In this document: positions 1 through 11,839 of the stretch, piece by piece
How positions within the stretch are numbered: position 1 is the stretch's first letter
How the letters are laid out: every line of letters starts with the position of its first letter
Source of the DNA: Cryptomeria japonica
Taxonomy: Eukaryota > Streptophyta > Pinopsida > Cupressales > Cupressaceae
Length of the DNA stretch: 64,000 nt
Reading direction: 5' to 3'
Assembly (NCBI RefSeq): GCF_030272615.1
Contig: NC_081410.1
Coordinates: 510,381,442 to 510,445,441, forward strand
Translations under genes and position numbers: made by a program
The notes under the pieces: model-generated
Told to the model about the DNA's origin: nothing
What the model saw: the letters and a program-made list of their open reading frames with translations, nothing else
Database searches by the model: none

Positions 1-4
1 ATAC

Positions 5-1618
5 ATGCCTCCCTTCCCTAAACATTTTGAGGCACCTAATTTTAAGAAATATAAACGGAATGGTAATCCAAAAGATCACATTCAAGCATTTTTCACGGCA
101 TGTACTAAAGTGAGTTATGAGGAAACATATTTAATGCGCTTATTTGCACGAAGTCTCACGGGACAAGCCATGGATTGGTATTCGCATCTGCCAGGAAATA
201 TAAAGACTTGGTCAGAATTGGCTCAAAAGTTTATATCTCACTTCGCGTTCAACATCGACAGTGACGTGACCATGTCAGATTTATGCAACACCAAGCAAAA
301 GCAAGGTGAACCATTAGTGACTTTCTTGCAATGATGGCAAAGCTTGTATAGTCGTTCTTCCCTAGATATACCTGAAGAACAACAAGTGAATTTGTTTATC
401 CAAAATTTGGTCCCAGAAATGATGTATGAACTAAAATTGAAAAGTCCCAATACTATCGAGAAACTCATTAAGAAAGGGATGAACATTGAAACTGCTCTTG
501 TAGCTAAGGGAATCATTAAGCTCAACAAAGACAGTGACAACACAAACAATTCAGGGGACAAAAATAGATTCTGGTACAAAAACAAGAATGTCACTAATGA
601 TGGAGTTGTTGATGCAAGAACGGTGAATGCAAATCAACCCCCGTTCACAAACAAGAAATTGAGTGTTCCTAATATGTCAACTATGGAACAAAATCAAACA
701 CTAGTGAGCAATGTTACTCAACAGCCGCAATACCAATAGCATACTCAACAATACACTCAACAATATAATCAGCAACAAGGCCAGCAACAAAACCATCAAC
801 ACAAACCTTTCTGATCAAGGGATGGACCTCCTCGATAGTTCACGCCATTGGGAGAGCCTATTGAGTCGGTAATGAAACAATTAATACAAGCAAAATTTAT
901 CAAGTTACCAGATATCAAGGCAGAACTAGTGGTAAAGCCGCATTGGTGGAATGATAATGCATATTGTGAGTACCATCGGTCAAAAGGACATAAAACAGCG
1001 TCATGTTTTCAATTGAAACATATGATTCAAGACTTGTTAGAGCAAGGAGTAATTAAGGTAGATCCGCCCAACACAACCTCTAACACTGATCATACAATTT
1101 TCAAAACTCCTTTGCTTGATCATGACAAGGGTAAAGCATCCTCTTCAAACTCTACCCAAACAGCAAATTATGCAAACACTGGTTATAACAATGTCATCAA
1201 TTATTTTCGCGCATCAAATGAGTATGTTTCCACAGTAAGAATAAAGGGACAAGATCCTTCTTGTGCAGTCACCACTCGTCGATCCAAAATAGTCCTGAAA
1301 GGAGCTCCTGCAGTTCCTCCCAAATCAACTCCTGTGAGTCAGTATAACCTCCTAAATCATCTAGGAAAGACACCTACATAAATATCAATCCTTGAGTTGT
1401 TGAGAATGTCCCCAATGCATCGCGCAGTCCTAGATAAAGCTTTAATTGAGTCCATTGTCCCGACAGACATTGATGTTGACCAGTTACAAGCCCGAATTGG
1501 ACATCTAGTTGTTTCCCAAAATGTTGCATTTTCTGATAATGATATTTCACCTGATAAACTCCCTCATAATGATCCTTTACATCTTGAAGTCTTTGTCCAT
1601 AATTGCAAAATTCGATGA
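5..1618 (+). pseudogene. gag: Tat-1 Gag, broken by stops
   Basis: Gag packages retrotransposon RNA in cytoplasmic particles. The first ~110 codons match the plant Retrotrans_gag pattern: PKDHIQAFF, LTGQAMDWYSHLP, TWSELAQKFISHF and TKQKQGEPLVTFLQ. A Q/N-rich stretch follows (about 700-810), then YCEYHRSKGHKTASCF (about 960-1010), the degenerate zinc-finger-like segment usual in Tat Gag. The C-terminal part ends in an ISILELL segment just before the protease. All parts lie in one frame; stops fall at 332, 737, 812, 836, 1379 and 1616. Each is one transition from CGA, CAG, CAA or TGG. The same order recurs in Tat-2 at 58.4-61.6 kb. Confidence 0.87.
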
Positions 1619-3064
1619 GTCTTGATAGATGGCGGAGCAAGTCTCAATATTTGTACATTGAGAGTGGTCATTGGCCTTGGTTATACAAAAAATGACATTG
1701 ATGCTTCCAGAAGAATAACAATCAAAGAATATGATGATGTTGAGCGCCCATCTAAAGGGATAATTACATTGCCTATTAGAGTCGGTCCGGTGATAGAAAA
1801 TACTTTCTTGCAGGTCTTAGACCTCGATCTCCCTTATAATATGATTCTTGGCCATCCTTGGATCCACGCAATGAAAGCAGTTCCATCCACCTATCATCAA
1901 TGTTTAAAATATCCTTACAATGGAACTGAGATAACAATTCTAGGAGATCCTAATCCATTTCAATTTTGTGCTACTCTAAGGGATTCCCCTCAACAGCAAG
2001 TCCCAGTCAATAAAGAGGCCCACTCACATAGTTATGTGGATCCTAAAGAATTGTTAGATGTTGTCAAAGGAAAATTGAAGATACAGGACCAAGGATGTGA
2101 AGAATATTCAATGGATCAAACATTCCTCATCGGGAATTTACCAATATCTCCAAAATCATATGGCAAACCACATTTGTTGCAAAAGGAACCCAAGGTAGTT
2201 ATTCAATATTAGCCTCCCACTACATTTACAAGATGGGGTGAACTTGACAAAGAAACTTTAGATGATGATGTCATAGATTGGCTTTATAAGGATCCAACTG
2301 AGACCCCACCTATTAGGTTGCCGGTGGAACAGTACAGCAAAGGATTTACTATGCTGCAAAAGAAAGGATATGATGGCTGCAGTGGCTTAGGCCCAGACAA
2401 AAATGGAAGGCTAGAACCTATTATACCTGAGATGCGACCTCCAACTTTAGGGTTAGGTTTTGTACCATTGCAAATTGGATCCTCATCTACCAAAGTGACC
2501 ACGTGTGGAAAGGGGCGTGACTCTGATGATGAAATAACACCTAAGGATACCCGACCTGAAACTGATTCCAATGAATGGGAGGGGAGTTCTTTTTCTTCTA
2601 GCTCCTATTCCCTTGACAATGTTTTCCTTAACCCTGATGATTTGCCTATGGAAGATAAACATGAAATAACTCCCCTTCCCAAAACATGCCCTAATGCTTG
2701 GATAGAGTCGTTCTGGGGCCCAAGTTCTGAATCAGATACAAGCAGTTCAGACAGTGATACCACAGATGTTTACATCTTTACCATCTCAGTCCTCTCTCTC
2801 CTTAAAACTGATGATGGCATGCCCCTCATCTATCCCCAACTTATCCAACATGACCAACAAGAACCACTCACATTGGATTGTTTTCAAAATGACGAAGCAA
2901 TTGCATAATTCCTTGGACTACGGGAAGGCATACCACAAGGTGATCATAAGGCAGGATTTGCTATTGATCTGGATTCCATAGCATATTTTGGGGAGTCAAC
3001 TCCATCTTCCAGTCATCAAAATGAAAAAAGAAAAGAAAAAGTAAAAAATCAAAAGAATAGGTCT
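1619..3064 (+). pseudogene. pol: Tat-1 aspartic protease and G-patch domain
   Basis: The retropepsin that cleaves the polyprotein begins with VLIDGGASLNICTL (about 1619-1660), where D-G-G-A replaces the usual D-S/T-G-A active-site loop. LPYNMILGHPWIH is the typical C-terminal flap/ILG segment. A G-patch follows at about 2336-2450: GYDGCSGLGPDKNGRLEPI. G-patch domains are known between protease and RT in some plant Ty3 elements. An acidic, Ser/Asp-rich linker then leads to RT. Stops at 2210 and 2906 interrupt the frame, which otherwise continues unbroken into RT. Confidence 0.82.
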
Positions 3065-4690
3065 TTGAGTGAAAACCGTAAGGTACTCTCTGATCATGAA
3101 ATAGTAAAAATAAAAGACATACCTGTGGGTGAAAACCTCTCTGAGGCGCCCAAAGGTGGAAGATTGGACATACCCCTATCAAGTCAGGATAAATCAACAT
3201 TGCTTGTGGAAATGACCACAGAGATAAATTTGGGTACACCTGACAACCCTAAGGTCATTCATTTTGTTGTGTCTCTATCAAAATAGGAAAAGATAGATTT
3301 TGTCAATTTCTTTCTTGAGAAGAAGATCAGCTTTGCATGGTCCTATGCAGATATGCCTAGCCTTGATCCAGAATTAGTCCTTCATCACTTGTCATTAAAA
3401 GTAGATGCCAAGCCTGTCAAACAGAAACTTAGAAAGATGCATCCCCAGGTGGCTCTCTTGGTCAAGGTAGAACTGAAAAAATTACTAGATGTGGGCTTTA
3501 TCAAACCCATTGATTATGCAGACTGGATTTCAAATTTGTTAACAGTTAGCAAAGTAACTGGGGGCAGAAGAATGTGTATAGATTTTAGGGATCTCAATAA
3601 AGCATGCCCTAAAGATGACTTTCCACTACCAAATATAGACATCATAGTTGACATGACGACTGGATATGAGATGCTCTCATTGATGGATGGTTTCTCCGGC
3701 TATAACCAAATTCGCATTGCTCCTGAAGATCAACATAAGACTGCATTCGCATGTGCTTGGGGTACCTACTATTGGAATGTGATGTCATTTGGTCTTAAAA
3801 ATGTCGGCACAACATATCAAAGAGCAATGACGACAATTTTCCATGATTTCATGCATACTTTGATGGAAGACTATGTTGATGACTTATTATGAAAATCTAT
3901 CACAAGAGATAGTCATCTAGCCATCCTGGGCCCAATCTTTGACCGAATGGAAACTTACAAGCTTAGACTCAATCCAAAGAAGTGTGTCTTTGGTGTCACA
4001 GCCGGCAAATTACTACGGTACATTGTTTCTCACAGAGGCATCGAAGTCGACCCGGCCAAGGTTAAAGCAATAATGGATATGCCTCCTCCTTCTAATCTCC
4101 ATCAACTAAGAAGTCTGCAAGGAAAGTTACAGTCAATCCGCCAGTTTATAGCTCAATTGGCAAACAAATGTCATCCATTCCAGCATTTATTTCATAAAGG
4201 TGTCGCTTTTAAATGGACTAAGCAATGTCAATCAGATTTTCAAGCTCTCAAGGACTATTTGTTGTTGCCGCCTATTCTAATGCCTCCTATAGAAGGAAAG
4301 CCATTTATATTGTATATTTCTACAACTGAAACGGCACTAGGAGTTCTCTTGGCCCAACAGGATGAGAATGGCAAAGAGCGAGCTATTTATTATATCTGCC
4401 GGACACTAGTAGGCTATGAGCTGAATTATTCAACTATTGAACGGGCATGCTTAGCAGTGGTCTTTGCAACATAGAAACTCTGACACTATATGTTAAATCA
4501 CCAAACATTGCTGGTTGCAAAAATTTATCCCTTGAAATACTTGCTTAGCAGAGCAGCTTTGACGGGTCGCCTAGCAAAGTGGGTTATGATCCTCAGCAAA
4601 TTTGATATTGAGTACATGGAGTGAAAGGCAATAAAAGGACAAGTCATAGCGGATCAACTTGCAGAGGCTCCTATTTATGATGATCATCCC
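3065..4690 (+). pseudogene. pol: Tat-1 reverse transcriptase and first RNase H
   Basis: RT copies element RNA into DNA. Visible blocks are the thumb/finger entry KLLDVGFIKP, RRMCIDFRDLNKACPKDDFPLP, DGFSGYNQIRI, TAFACAWGTYYWNVMSFGLKN and the catalytic EDYVDDLL (about 3868-3889). The connection block LNPKKCVFGV and the first RNase H (KPFILYISTTETALGVLLAQ, then ELNYSTIERACLAVVFAT) follow. The YVDD aspartates are intact, but stops at 3284, 3890, 4472, 4481 and 4622 prevent a full product. No frameshift occurs in this stretch. Confidence 0.9.
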
Positions 4691-5110
4691 ATGTTGACCA
4701 ATTTTTTGGATGAATTAGTCTTTGCTCTTACATCTTCTAATGAATGGAAGTCATACTTTGATGGGTCCCATACCAAGTTCGGATCCGGAGCAGGCATATT
4801 GTTTGTCACCCCTCAAGGTGATGCTATTCCCAAGTCCTACAGAATAACATTTCATTGTACCAATAACATTGCAGAGTATGAAGCACTGGTCACAGGACTC
4901 CGAGTAGCGGTCCACTAGAACATCACACATTTACAAGTCTATGGAGATTCTCAGTTAGTCATCTGTCAAGTGAATGATGACTATGAGACAATAGATGAAA
5001 AGCTTATTCCCTACAAGCATATGGTAGATTTCTTCAAGACAAAATTCATGGCTATCCATTTCAGTCAAGTTCCAAGAATGCAAAACAAATCGGCAGATGC
5101 GATGGCTAGG
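4691..5110 (+). pseudogene. Tat-1 second (archaeal-type) RNase H
   Basis: This is a second RNase H fold downstream of the normal Ty3 RNase H. All four acidic catalytic positions can be seen: D in SYFDGSHTKFGSGAGILF, E in NNIAEYEALVTGL, D in VYGDSQLVICQV, and D in NKSADAMARIV. One stop at 4916 splits the domain. Established knowledge: plant Tat elements carry such an extra RVT_3-type RNase H, probably acquired secondarily. Its presence is the main reason for assigning Tat-1 to the Tat lineage. Confidence 0.85.
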
Positions 5111-6500
5111 ATTGTTTCCATGTTAAATATGCCCCACAATATGGATAAATGTGAATTTTTGGTCGAACAATTGCTTGTCCCTTCTTTTGACATTCCGACA
5201 GTAGATGTGATGTACGTTCTTGTTGGCCCTAACTCCCTGTGGTACAATGATGTATATGAATATTTGAAATCCCAAACTTTACCACTTAACCTTTCCGCTA
5301 ACCAACATCGAGCCTTCATCCGACAGACAGCCAAATATGTCATCATTTTCGATACCCTTTACCATTGTTCCTTTGACCATACCCTCCTCAAGTGTTTGGA
5401 TTCTGACAAAGCACAAATGGCTTTGCATGAGGTTCATGATGGTATATGTGGGGGCCATTTCAATGGTCTAAGCTTAGCCAAAAAGTTGATTCGTGTTGGG
5501 TATTATTGGCCCACTCTGGAAAAAAGATGTTCACGATTTTGTGAAGAAGTGCTACAAATGCCAGATCCATGGAAATTACATTCATGCACCAGCCCAAGAG
5601 CTTCATTCTGTCATATCTCCATGGCCCTTTTCTCAATGGGGATTGGATCTTATTGGCAAGATTCACCCGACATCTACAAATGGACACAAGTTTATCATTA
5701 CAGCCATAGAGTATTTTACAAAATGGATCGAGGTCATCCCCATGACCTATATCACTATTGTGCAAATTTCAAAATTCCTATTGAATTATATCATATGCAG
5801 ATATGGGGTTCCCCTAGCCATAGTCACAGATAATGGTTGTCCCTTCAAGAATAAAGATGTCAAGGAACTCTGTGCAAAGTTTCATATCCCACACCATTTC
5901 TCTAGTCCATACTATCCATAGGGTAATGGTCAAGCCGAAGCATCAAATAAAACCATTATCAAGATCCTGAAAAAGGTTGTCAATGATGTTGGTCGAGATT
6001 GGCATGTCCAGTTGAATCCGGCACTATGGGCTTATCGCACTTCTATTTGTACACCTACTGGCGCAACACCTTATTCCTTGGTGTATGGTGCGAAAGACAT
6101 TTTACCCTTGGAAGTGGAGATTCCTTCTTTGCATGTTTCCTTGCAACATCTAATTGATGATGAAATGCATAGAGTCTCTCAGTTGCATCAGCTTGAGATG
6201 TTAGATGAGAAACGTCAGACAGCCCTGACACATTTGCAAGCATATCAAAACCGTCTCTGTCGCTCTTATAATAAGAAGGTCAAAGGGTGACACTTCGAAG
6301 TGGGAGATCTGGTTTTAAAGGCAAACCCCAAGAATGTATAGTCTACTGACATCATCAAAGTCAAGTTTGAACCTAATTGGGTTGGGCCTTTCATAGTGAC
6401 TGCAGCCTATGGCTCGGGGGCATATCAGCTTGCCATCCCAGAAGGTGAACCTTTGTCTGATCCTGTAAATAGCATGCACCTTCACAAGTACTGGGCATAA
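5111..6500 (+). pseudogene. pol: Tat-1 integrase and polyprotein C terminus
   Basis: Integrase inserts element DNA into the genome. The zinc-binding HHCC part is seen as HEVHDGICGGHFNG followed by VKKCYKCQIHG, with a +1 frameshift between them in a run of six A at about 5520-5525. The DDE core keeps all three acidic residues: WGLDLIGKI, AIVTDNGCPFKN and GNGQAEASNKT. The downstream block ALWAYRTSICTPTGATPYSLVYG is typical of Ty3 integrase. Stops fall at 5919, 6288 and 6339; the frame ends with HLHKYWA and TAA at 6498. No chromodomain is visible, as expected for Tat. Confidence 0.88.
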
Positions 6501-6661
6501 TTTTCTATCAACACTTCTTCAAGTATGATCCTGAAAAAATACACAAAAATCAAAAAATAAAAAAATACAAAAAAATCAAAAAGATCAAAAAATACAAAAA
6601 AAGTGAAAAACAAAGGAAAAGAACAAAAAAAAAAAAGTAAAGAAAAATGATTCGCCCTCTA

Positions 6662-6730
6662 GTGAAAACCTGGCAAACAGGTGCTTTGGGCAAGTACCAT
6701 GGTGAAAACCTGGCAAATAGGCACCATGTG
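6662..6730 (+). repeat. Pair of short hairpins after the pol stop
   Basis: GTGAAAACCTGGCAAA occurs twice, at about 6663 and 6702, 39 bp apart. In the first copy ACCTG-GCAAA-CAGGT (6668-6682) forms a perfect 5-bp stem; the second (ACCTG-GCAAA-TAGGC) has decayed. The pair sits in the 3' untranslated part of Tat-1, about 160 bp past the end of pol. Confidence 0.6.
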
Positions 6731-6977
6731 TAAAATCGATCATTGCTCCATCATCTATCCTGACCTCTAGCAATGCTTTCTCTCTAAAGGTTTATCAGGT
6801 CTATCCTTGTCCTGACCCAATGTTCTATTCCAGGCCTGTAATTGGTCAGCATCATTGTCTTGCATAATCCATTTCTTGTGCATATGTTTCAATCCTAGCC
6901 TCTATATATGTCTTGCCGATGTGCATTGGGTGTGTTCCCCTTGTCCTGATCAATCACTGGAACTTTTTAATTTAAAA

Positions 6978-7104
6978 TGTGTTGAAAAAATCATAAAAAA
7001 TCAAAAAATGTCCTGAAAAAATCATAAAAAATCATATAATGTCCTGAAAAAATCCAAAAAAAATCAAATAACATCCTGAAAAAATCCCTAAAAATAAAAA
7101 AATG
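6978..7104 (+). repeat. About 31-bp A-rich minisatellite, four units
   Basis: Units start near 6978, 7009, 7040 and about 7073. Each holds TGTCCTGAAAAAATC followed by an A-rich tail. A related run of the same words lies at 6528-6600. Together they fill much of the non-coding space after pol. Confidence 0.7.
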
Positions 7105-8136
7105 TCCTTTGTGCATAGACAGATCGTTGAGTATACATCCAATGACATGCAATCACACATTGTGCTTTAATGAAATCATGCGTTAACAAATGAACTTTTT
7201 CAATCAAACCAGACATTCAAGTTGATCACAATTGTCTTCTCAATCGAACGTCAGCATCAATATGATTGGTCCTTGGCACACTATCATGGGTCTTATACAG
7301 GGTGTGGTATGCTCGAAACTAGACTGTGTCCTATCTTAGACGGGGTACCGCATGTCCTTAAACCAGACAGCATGATCGTCCTATCAACACTTTCAACTTT
7401 TGACAATGCAAATCAAGATGTTTGTTTGACTTGTTGGAATTAGCAAGTCTTATCATTTATTGATTTATCTTCGATCATGTTTCTATGTTGCTCGATGATG
7501 TCACTGAGTGATTTAGAGTGACCGGGATGGTTCATGGTCCCTTTCTTTTTTGTTGTGATTGTTGTTTGTCTGCAATGTGTCTGTCTTTTGCAAAAAGGGT
7601 TGCATTTCAGCTCTGGCCTTCAATGCCATGATGCTCTGCATCCGTTTTGCTACATTAAATAAAGGTTCTCACCTACAAAGTGCATTACTGAAAGCAAGTT
7701 TTTCTTCATCTCTAACTGTCCTCTGTCTCATTTCTTCTTACTAACATTTCTTCCATCAGTTCGGATAGTCAGTTCGGTCTAGTGCTCCAATTTCCCCAAA
7801 CACATATGTTGCATCCTGCATTCATTGGTTAGTACATTTACATCACATCGAGCATCATATCAAGCATTATCCATTTCATATTATAAATGCATCGAAAACA
7901 CATAAAAAAATGTATCCATACATATTCCACAATAAACATGGTGCATAAGCCATCCATACATGGAAAATAACTATCAGTCATAACACATTGCATCCCATCA
8001 TATCGATGCATATCATATCATATATCAAAATAATATCGGAGTACAAAATTGGACTGTCTGTCCTAAGTATGGCCCGCAGGTTGACTACAAAATGTCAAAC
8101 TACATCTGTCTCTGTCCTAAGGAGTACGTGCCTCTA
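7105..8136. other. Non-coding spacer inside Tat-1
   Basis: No gene is supported here. The stretch is AT-rich and lies between pol and the antisense PMD frame. Short open frames (for example 7222-7443 and 7559-7744) show no recognisable family features. Confidence 0.5.
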
Positions 8137-9978
8137 TCACTGGGTGCTCCCTCTATCCTCCTCATCCCTACCATGTCTCAAGGATGATGTCCCTCCTGTC
8201 CAAGGTCCTGGCTGTGGTGGTCTCATAGGTCCACTCACCCCCATGCTGCTCACTGACCTCCGAGAGCATGCCCTGCTCTCTGTCCTCGATCGTGCCCGAT
8301 ATGATGATGCTCTCTACTTTGGTGGAATTGCACTCTCATATAGTGTCCTCCAATGGTGTATCTCCTCTCTGGTCTCTACCAACATCTGTGCCATCTCCTA
8401 TGCACTGGCATCCCTAATTGACCCAATATACTCAGTGACTCTCTGTTCTTCTCGTTGTGCCTGAGCTATTGTTGTATCTTGAGCCACTATAAGTCTAGCT
8501 ATCTCTGCTCTGAACTAGTCATGCTCTGTCCTCAAGATAGAATTTTGTTTCTCTAAAGTCACAATATGATCGTGCTGACTTGCTATGGTAGCCCTGCACA
8601 TCTCCATCTCCTCTATCCTAGCTATCTCTGGCTCTAGGGGTATATCCTGCAATGACTCCCGATCAGCTGAATCTGGCTCATTATCATCATCCCCCTCATC
8701 ATCTCCATCCTCATCATCCCCCTCATCCTCCTCCCCATCCTTATCCTCATCTCTATCCTCATCATCTCCCTCCTCCTCTCCTACGAGTGGGAAGTCCCCC
8801 TGTCTCTTCGGTACCGGAATATCAGGATCTGTCAATGGCACTGGCCATCGTCGTGCAAACCATCACTCATACTCCTCTATCATCCCAGCGTCCACCACAT
8901 CTGATCTCCAATCCCACTGTCTCTATTGTAGCTATGTGAAGTCAGCATATGCTATGTGTGGCTGAATCATCCTCCCCCACTGACTCATCTCTCTGTGCAA
9001 TCGGGCAAAGTGTATAGTCCCTCTAAGTACATCCTACCTCTCTCCAAACTGTCATCTGACTCTCTCTGGCAGGTACATCTCAATCACTCTCTGGTGATTC
9101 ACTGGTTTCCCAATCAGGTATCTCTCCTGTCTACAACATGATAGCTCCTCATTATCATCTGACCATCCAGGGTAATCAAGATATGGCCTCCATGTGAACT
9201 CTCTCAATCTGTCTAACTCGTGTCGCCAATACAATATGTATCCAAATGGACCTTGTCTCAGTGCTCCCCCATAGCAGTACACATATGGTCAATGTGGTAA
9301 TACCCATCTCTTTGCGATCAGTCGACATATGGCTATGTGCTCAAATGCCCATACCTGTAGCAGTGTGATCCCACAGCTCAAAGTCTAAACTACCTGATAT
9401 GCTATCTGATGCAACTGAAAATATAGCATAGCAAGCACACATGGTCCCCATGTGTACACCGTCCCCTCTGTTGCCATCTGCTCTAGCACTCTTCCCCATC
9501 CAATAGGGAATCCATGTCCTCATCTGTCCCCTACTAGTAGGCATGCTATAACCACTACTATCACCACATATCGTCGATCATACTCTGATGCCATGGTCTC
9601 CCAGCTAATCTCCCTCTCTATGATATCTAGATCATCTGCGTTGCACTCAAATAATCTGTACAACATGTCTCTCCATGTCACTGGGTCATACTCTATCATC
9701 TCTCCATGAATCAGAATGCGGAGGATATGCCATACATCCTCTAGTGTCACAATCGCCTCTCTAGTTGCCAGCTGGAATGAGGAGGTCTCTGAATGCCATC
9801 ACTCTGCCAATGCGGTAAGCAATCCTGTGTTTGCCCTAATCTCAGGCATGAATGTGATATAGTATATCCCAAGTCCTACTAATGTATCTCTGTCCATGCT
9901 CCTGAGTCTATGTCATAGCATGAAGCAGTCTGGTTGGTTCTCTCGCGTGATCAATAGATATTGTCGACTCTGCATCAT
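8137..9978 (-). pseudogene. Antisense ORF with plant mobile domain (PMD) in Tat-1
   Basis: Read from ATG at 9978 down to TGA at 8137, one minus-strand frame of about 614 codons continues with no frameshift and about 13 internal stops. Its N-terminal half matches PMD (aminotransferase-like, plant mobile domain; MAIN/MAIL1 family): TREAIVTLEDVWHILRI, IHGEMIEYDP, VYTWGPCVLAMLYFQL, GITLLQVWAFEHIAICR. Next come a 40-residue acidic block (about 8660-8790, mostly E/D/G), a likely coiled coil (EIARIEEMEMCRATIASQHD), and a proline/glycine-rich tail. It lies between pol and the 3' LTR, opposite to gag-pol. Extra antisense ORFs are known in Tat-type elements. Its function is unknown; the coding strand could need its own promoter in or near the 3' LTR. 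Confidence 0.77.
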
Positions 9979-10768
9979 AATTGGGGCACATTTTGTCAGT
10001 TTTAGGGTTTCCTTCTATGGGCTGCATTTCCTTGTCTCATGTCCAAATCAGGGTGTTTCTCATCTATTTTGACCTATCCTATTATTATCCCCCCTTTTCG
10101 GATCATTTGCATGTTGTTTTTGGCCAAATTAGGGTTCCCAATACACAACTGGGCCTATGTAGCAACAACCTGTGCCTGTGTACCCTACACAAGCGTAGGA
10201 TACCCTACACAAGTGCAGGATGCACTCACACAAGCGCAAAAGTCAATTTCTGCATTCCCTGTGGGCCTTGCAATGTCCCACAAGCGATCAAATTTCATAA
10301 AATTGACAATATGGGTTTTTGAGATACATACCACTGCTCTAGTGTTGTCTAGTTGTCTATAGGTGTGTACACATTCTCCGAGGTGATCTGTCATTGGAAT
10401 GTTCGTCATCTCTTTGCAAGTGTCCTTTTCTAGAGCAACAAATTCTCCTCTTTGGCTAGTGCAAATGAGTAATTTTCACTCTCTTTGTCTCATTTATAGA
10501 TCTTTGTCAGTACATAGATGGACGTGCACTCTTTCCATCCTGTGTTGGTCATGGTCTTTTGTGTCTTCCTTTGCTTGTCATTCGTGCATCCGATCTCCGA
10601 TTTTCAGTCTGTTTGCTCCTATCATGTTCTATCATTCTTATCGATCAATTGGCCTCTTTTCTAAATGTTTCCAGCCAATTCCTCGAGGGGGCATCCATAT
10701 GTCATTGTCACTGTCTAGGGCATTTTCAATATTGTTCTTTGAAACAACGCTTAATATCTCATTGTCTC
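9979..10768. other. Spacer between antisense ORF and 3' LTR of Tat-1
   Basis: No coding support. A short tandem motif, TACCCTACACAAG(C/T)G, recurs at about 10180-10235. If the antisense ORF is transcribed, its promoter would be expected here or in the 3' LTR; I see no clear TATA box on the minus strand. Confidence 0.45.
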
Positions 10769-10782
10769 AAAGAGAGGCAAAA
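10769..10782 (+). promoter_or_regulatory. Tat-1 polypurine tract
   Basis: AAAGAGAGGCAAAA directly precedes TGTAGACATC, the proposed LTR start. It would prime plus-strand DNA synthesis. One C interrupts the purine run, so this is a reasonable but not certain assignment. Confidence 0.5.
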
Positions 10783-10989
10783 TGTAGACATCTAAAAATG
10801 GTCAACGCTTGCGAAATCATACTTTAACATTTATGCATTGCCTTATTTTAGGGTTCTTGCATTGCATTAACATTTCTTCTATGTTGCGTGCTTGGTCTTT
10901 ATCATTTGCGAGCATCGAGTCCTTCTTCTGCATTCCTCATTTTTATCGCTTTCAAATTAGGTCTTGTCAATAACAATCTTCAGTCATGA

Positions 10990-11160
10990 TTTTGGTCGAT
11001 CCTTGTCCTTGTCAATCTTGTCATCTTGTGATCGATTCGTCATCGATCCTTGTCCTTGTCAATCTTTTCATTTTGTGATCGATTCATCATCGATCCTTGT
11101 CCTCTTGTCAATCTCATCAATTTTGCGATCGATTTGTCATCGATCATTGTCCTCTTTAAT
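10990..11160 (+). repeat. About 50-bp tandem repeat in Tat-1 U3
   Basis: TCGATCCTTGTCC starts units at about 10998, 11043, 11090 and a decayed one at 11140. Each unit ends with GATCGATT. Repeats in U3 often act as promoter-binding units in LTRs; no function is shown here. Confidence 0.7.
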
Positions 11161-11832
11161 CATGTCAATTGGCACTTTTCAATTTGGTCTCTTTATCAAT
11201 CTTGGTCAATTTGTCAACCAATCTCAATCGTTTGTCAGCATTGGTCCTTTGTTAATCAAAATCATGATCAAATCGACCCTACATCAATTGTCTTTTGTCT
11301 AGACCTAATTGTCATCCTTGCATTTCTAATTCATCTTCTAGGGTTTCATGATTTAGTCATTTAACCTTGTTTGTCATTTCTCCCTCTAGGTTAAATAATT
11401 TATTTATTTATCCTGAGTGTTCTCATCACAATTAAATGTTCATTTAATTGGCTAACTAATTCCTCCCTCTTTGTGAATTAATTAATAAATGAAAAATTAT
11501 TAATTAATTTACCTAATTTTCCATTTTACTAATTTTTCCTAATTCCTAATTTCTCATTTTCTAATTTCCTAATTTTTAATTCATCTAATTTCAATTTTCT
11601 CCTATATTTCTCCTAATTTCATGGGAATGACATTTCAATTTGTCATAATTTGTCATAATTGACAATCAATCAATTTTGACATAGAAATTTGTCATAATTT
11701 TGTCAAAATTGTCAATCAATCAATTTTGCATAGAAAGTGCAAATTTGTCATAATTTGTCATGTTTGTCATTCTTGATTTGCAATTTCTATTCAAATCTCT
11801 TCATGCTAATCTTGTCATTTCTCCAATTTGTC

Positions 11833-11839
11833 TATAAAT
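11833..11839 (+). promoter_or_regulatory. TATA box of Tat-1 LTR
   Basis: TATAAAT in the context TTGTCTATAAATTGGATG. Its place in the last third of the LTR fits the U3/R border. Confidence 0.55.

Noticed and set aside
8585-8965. Plus-strand Ser/Pro-rich frames
   Set aside because: Shadow of the acidic block of the antisense PMD frame.
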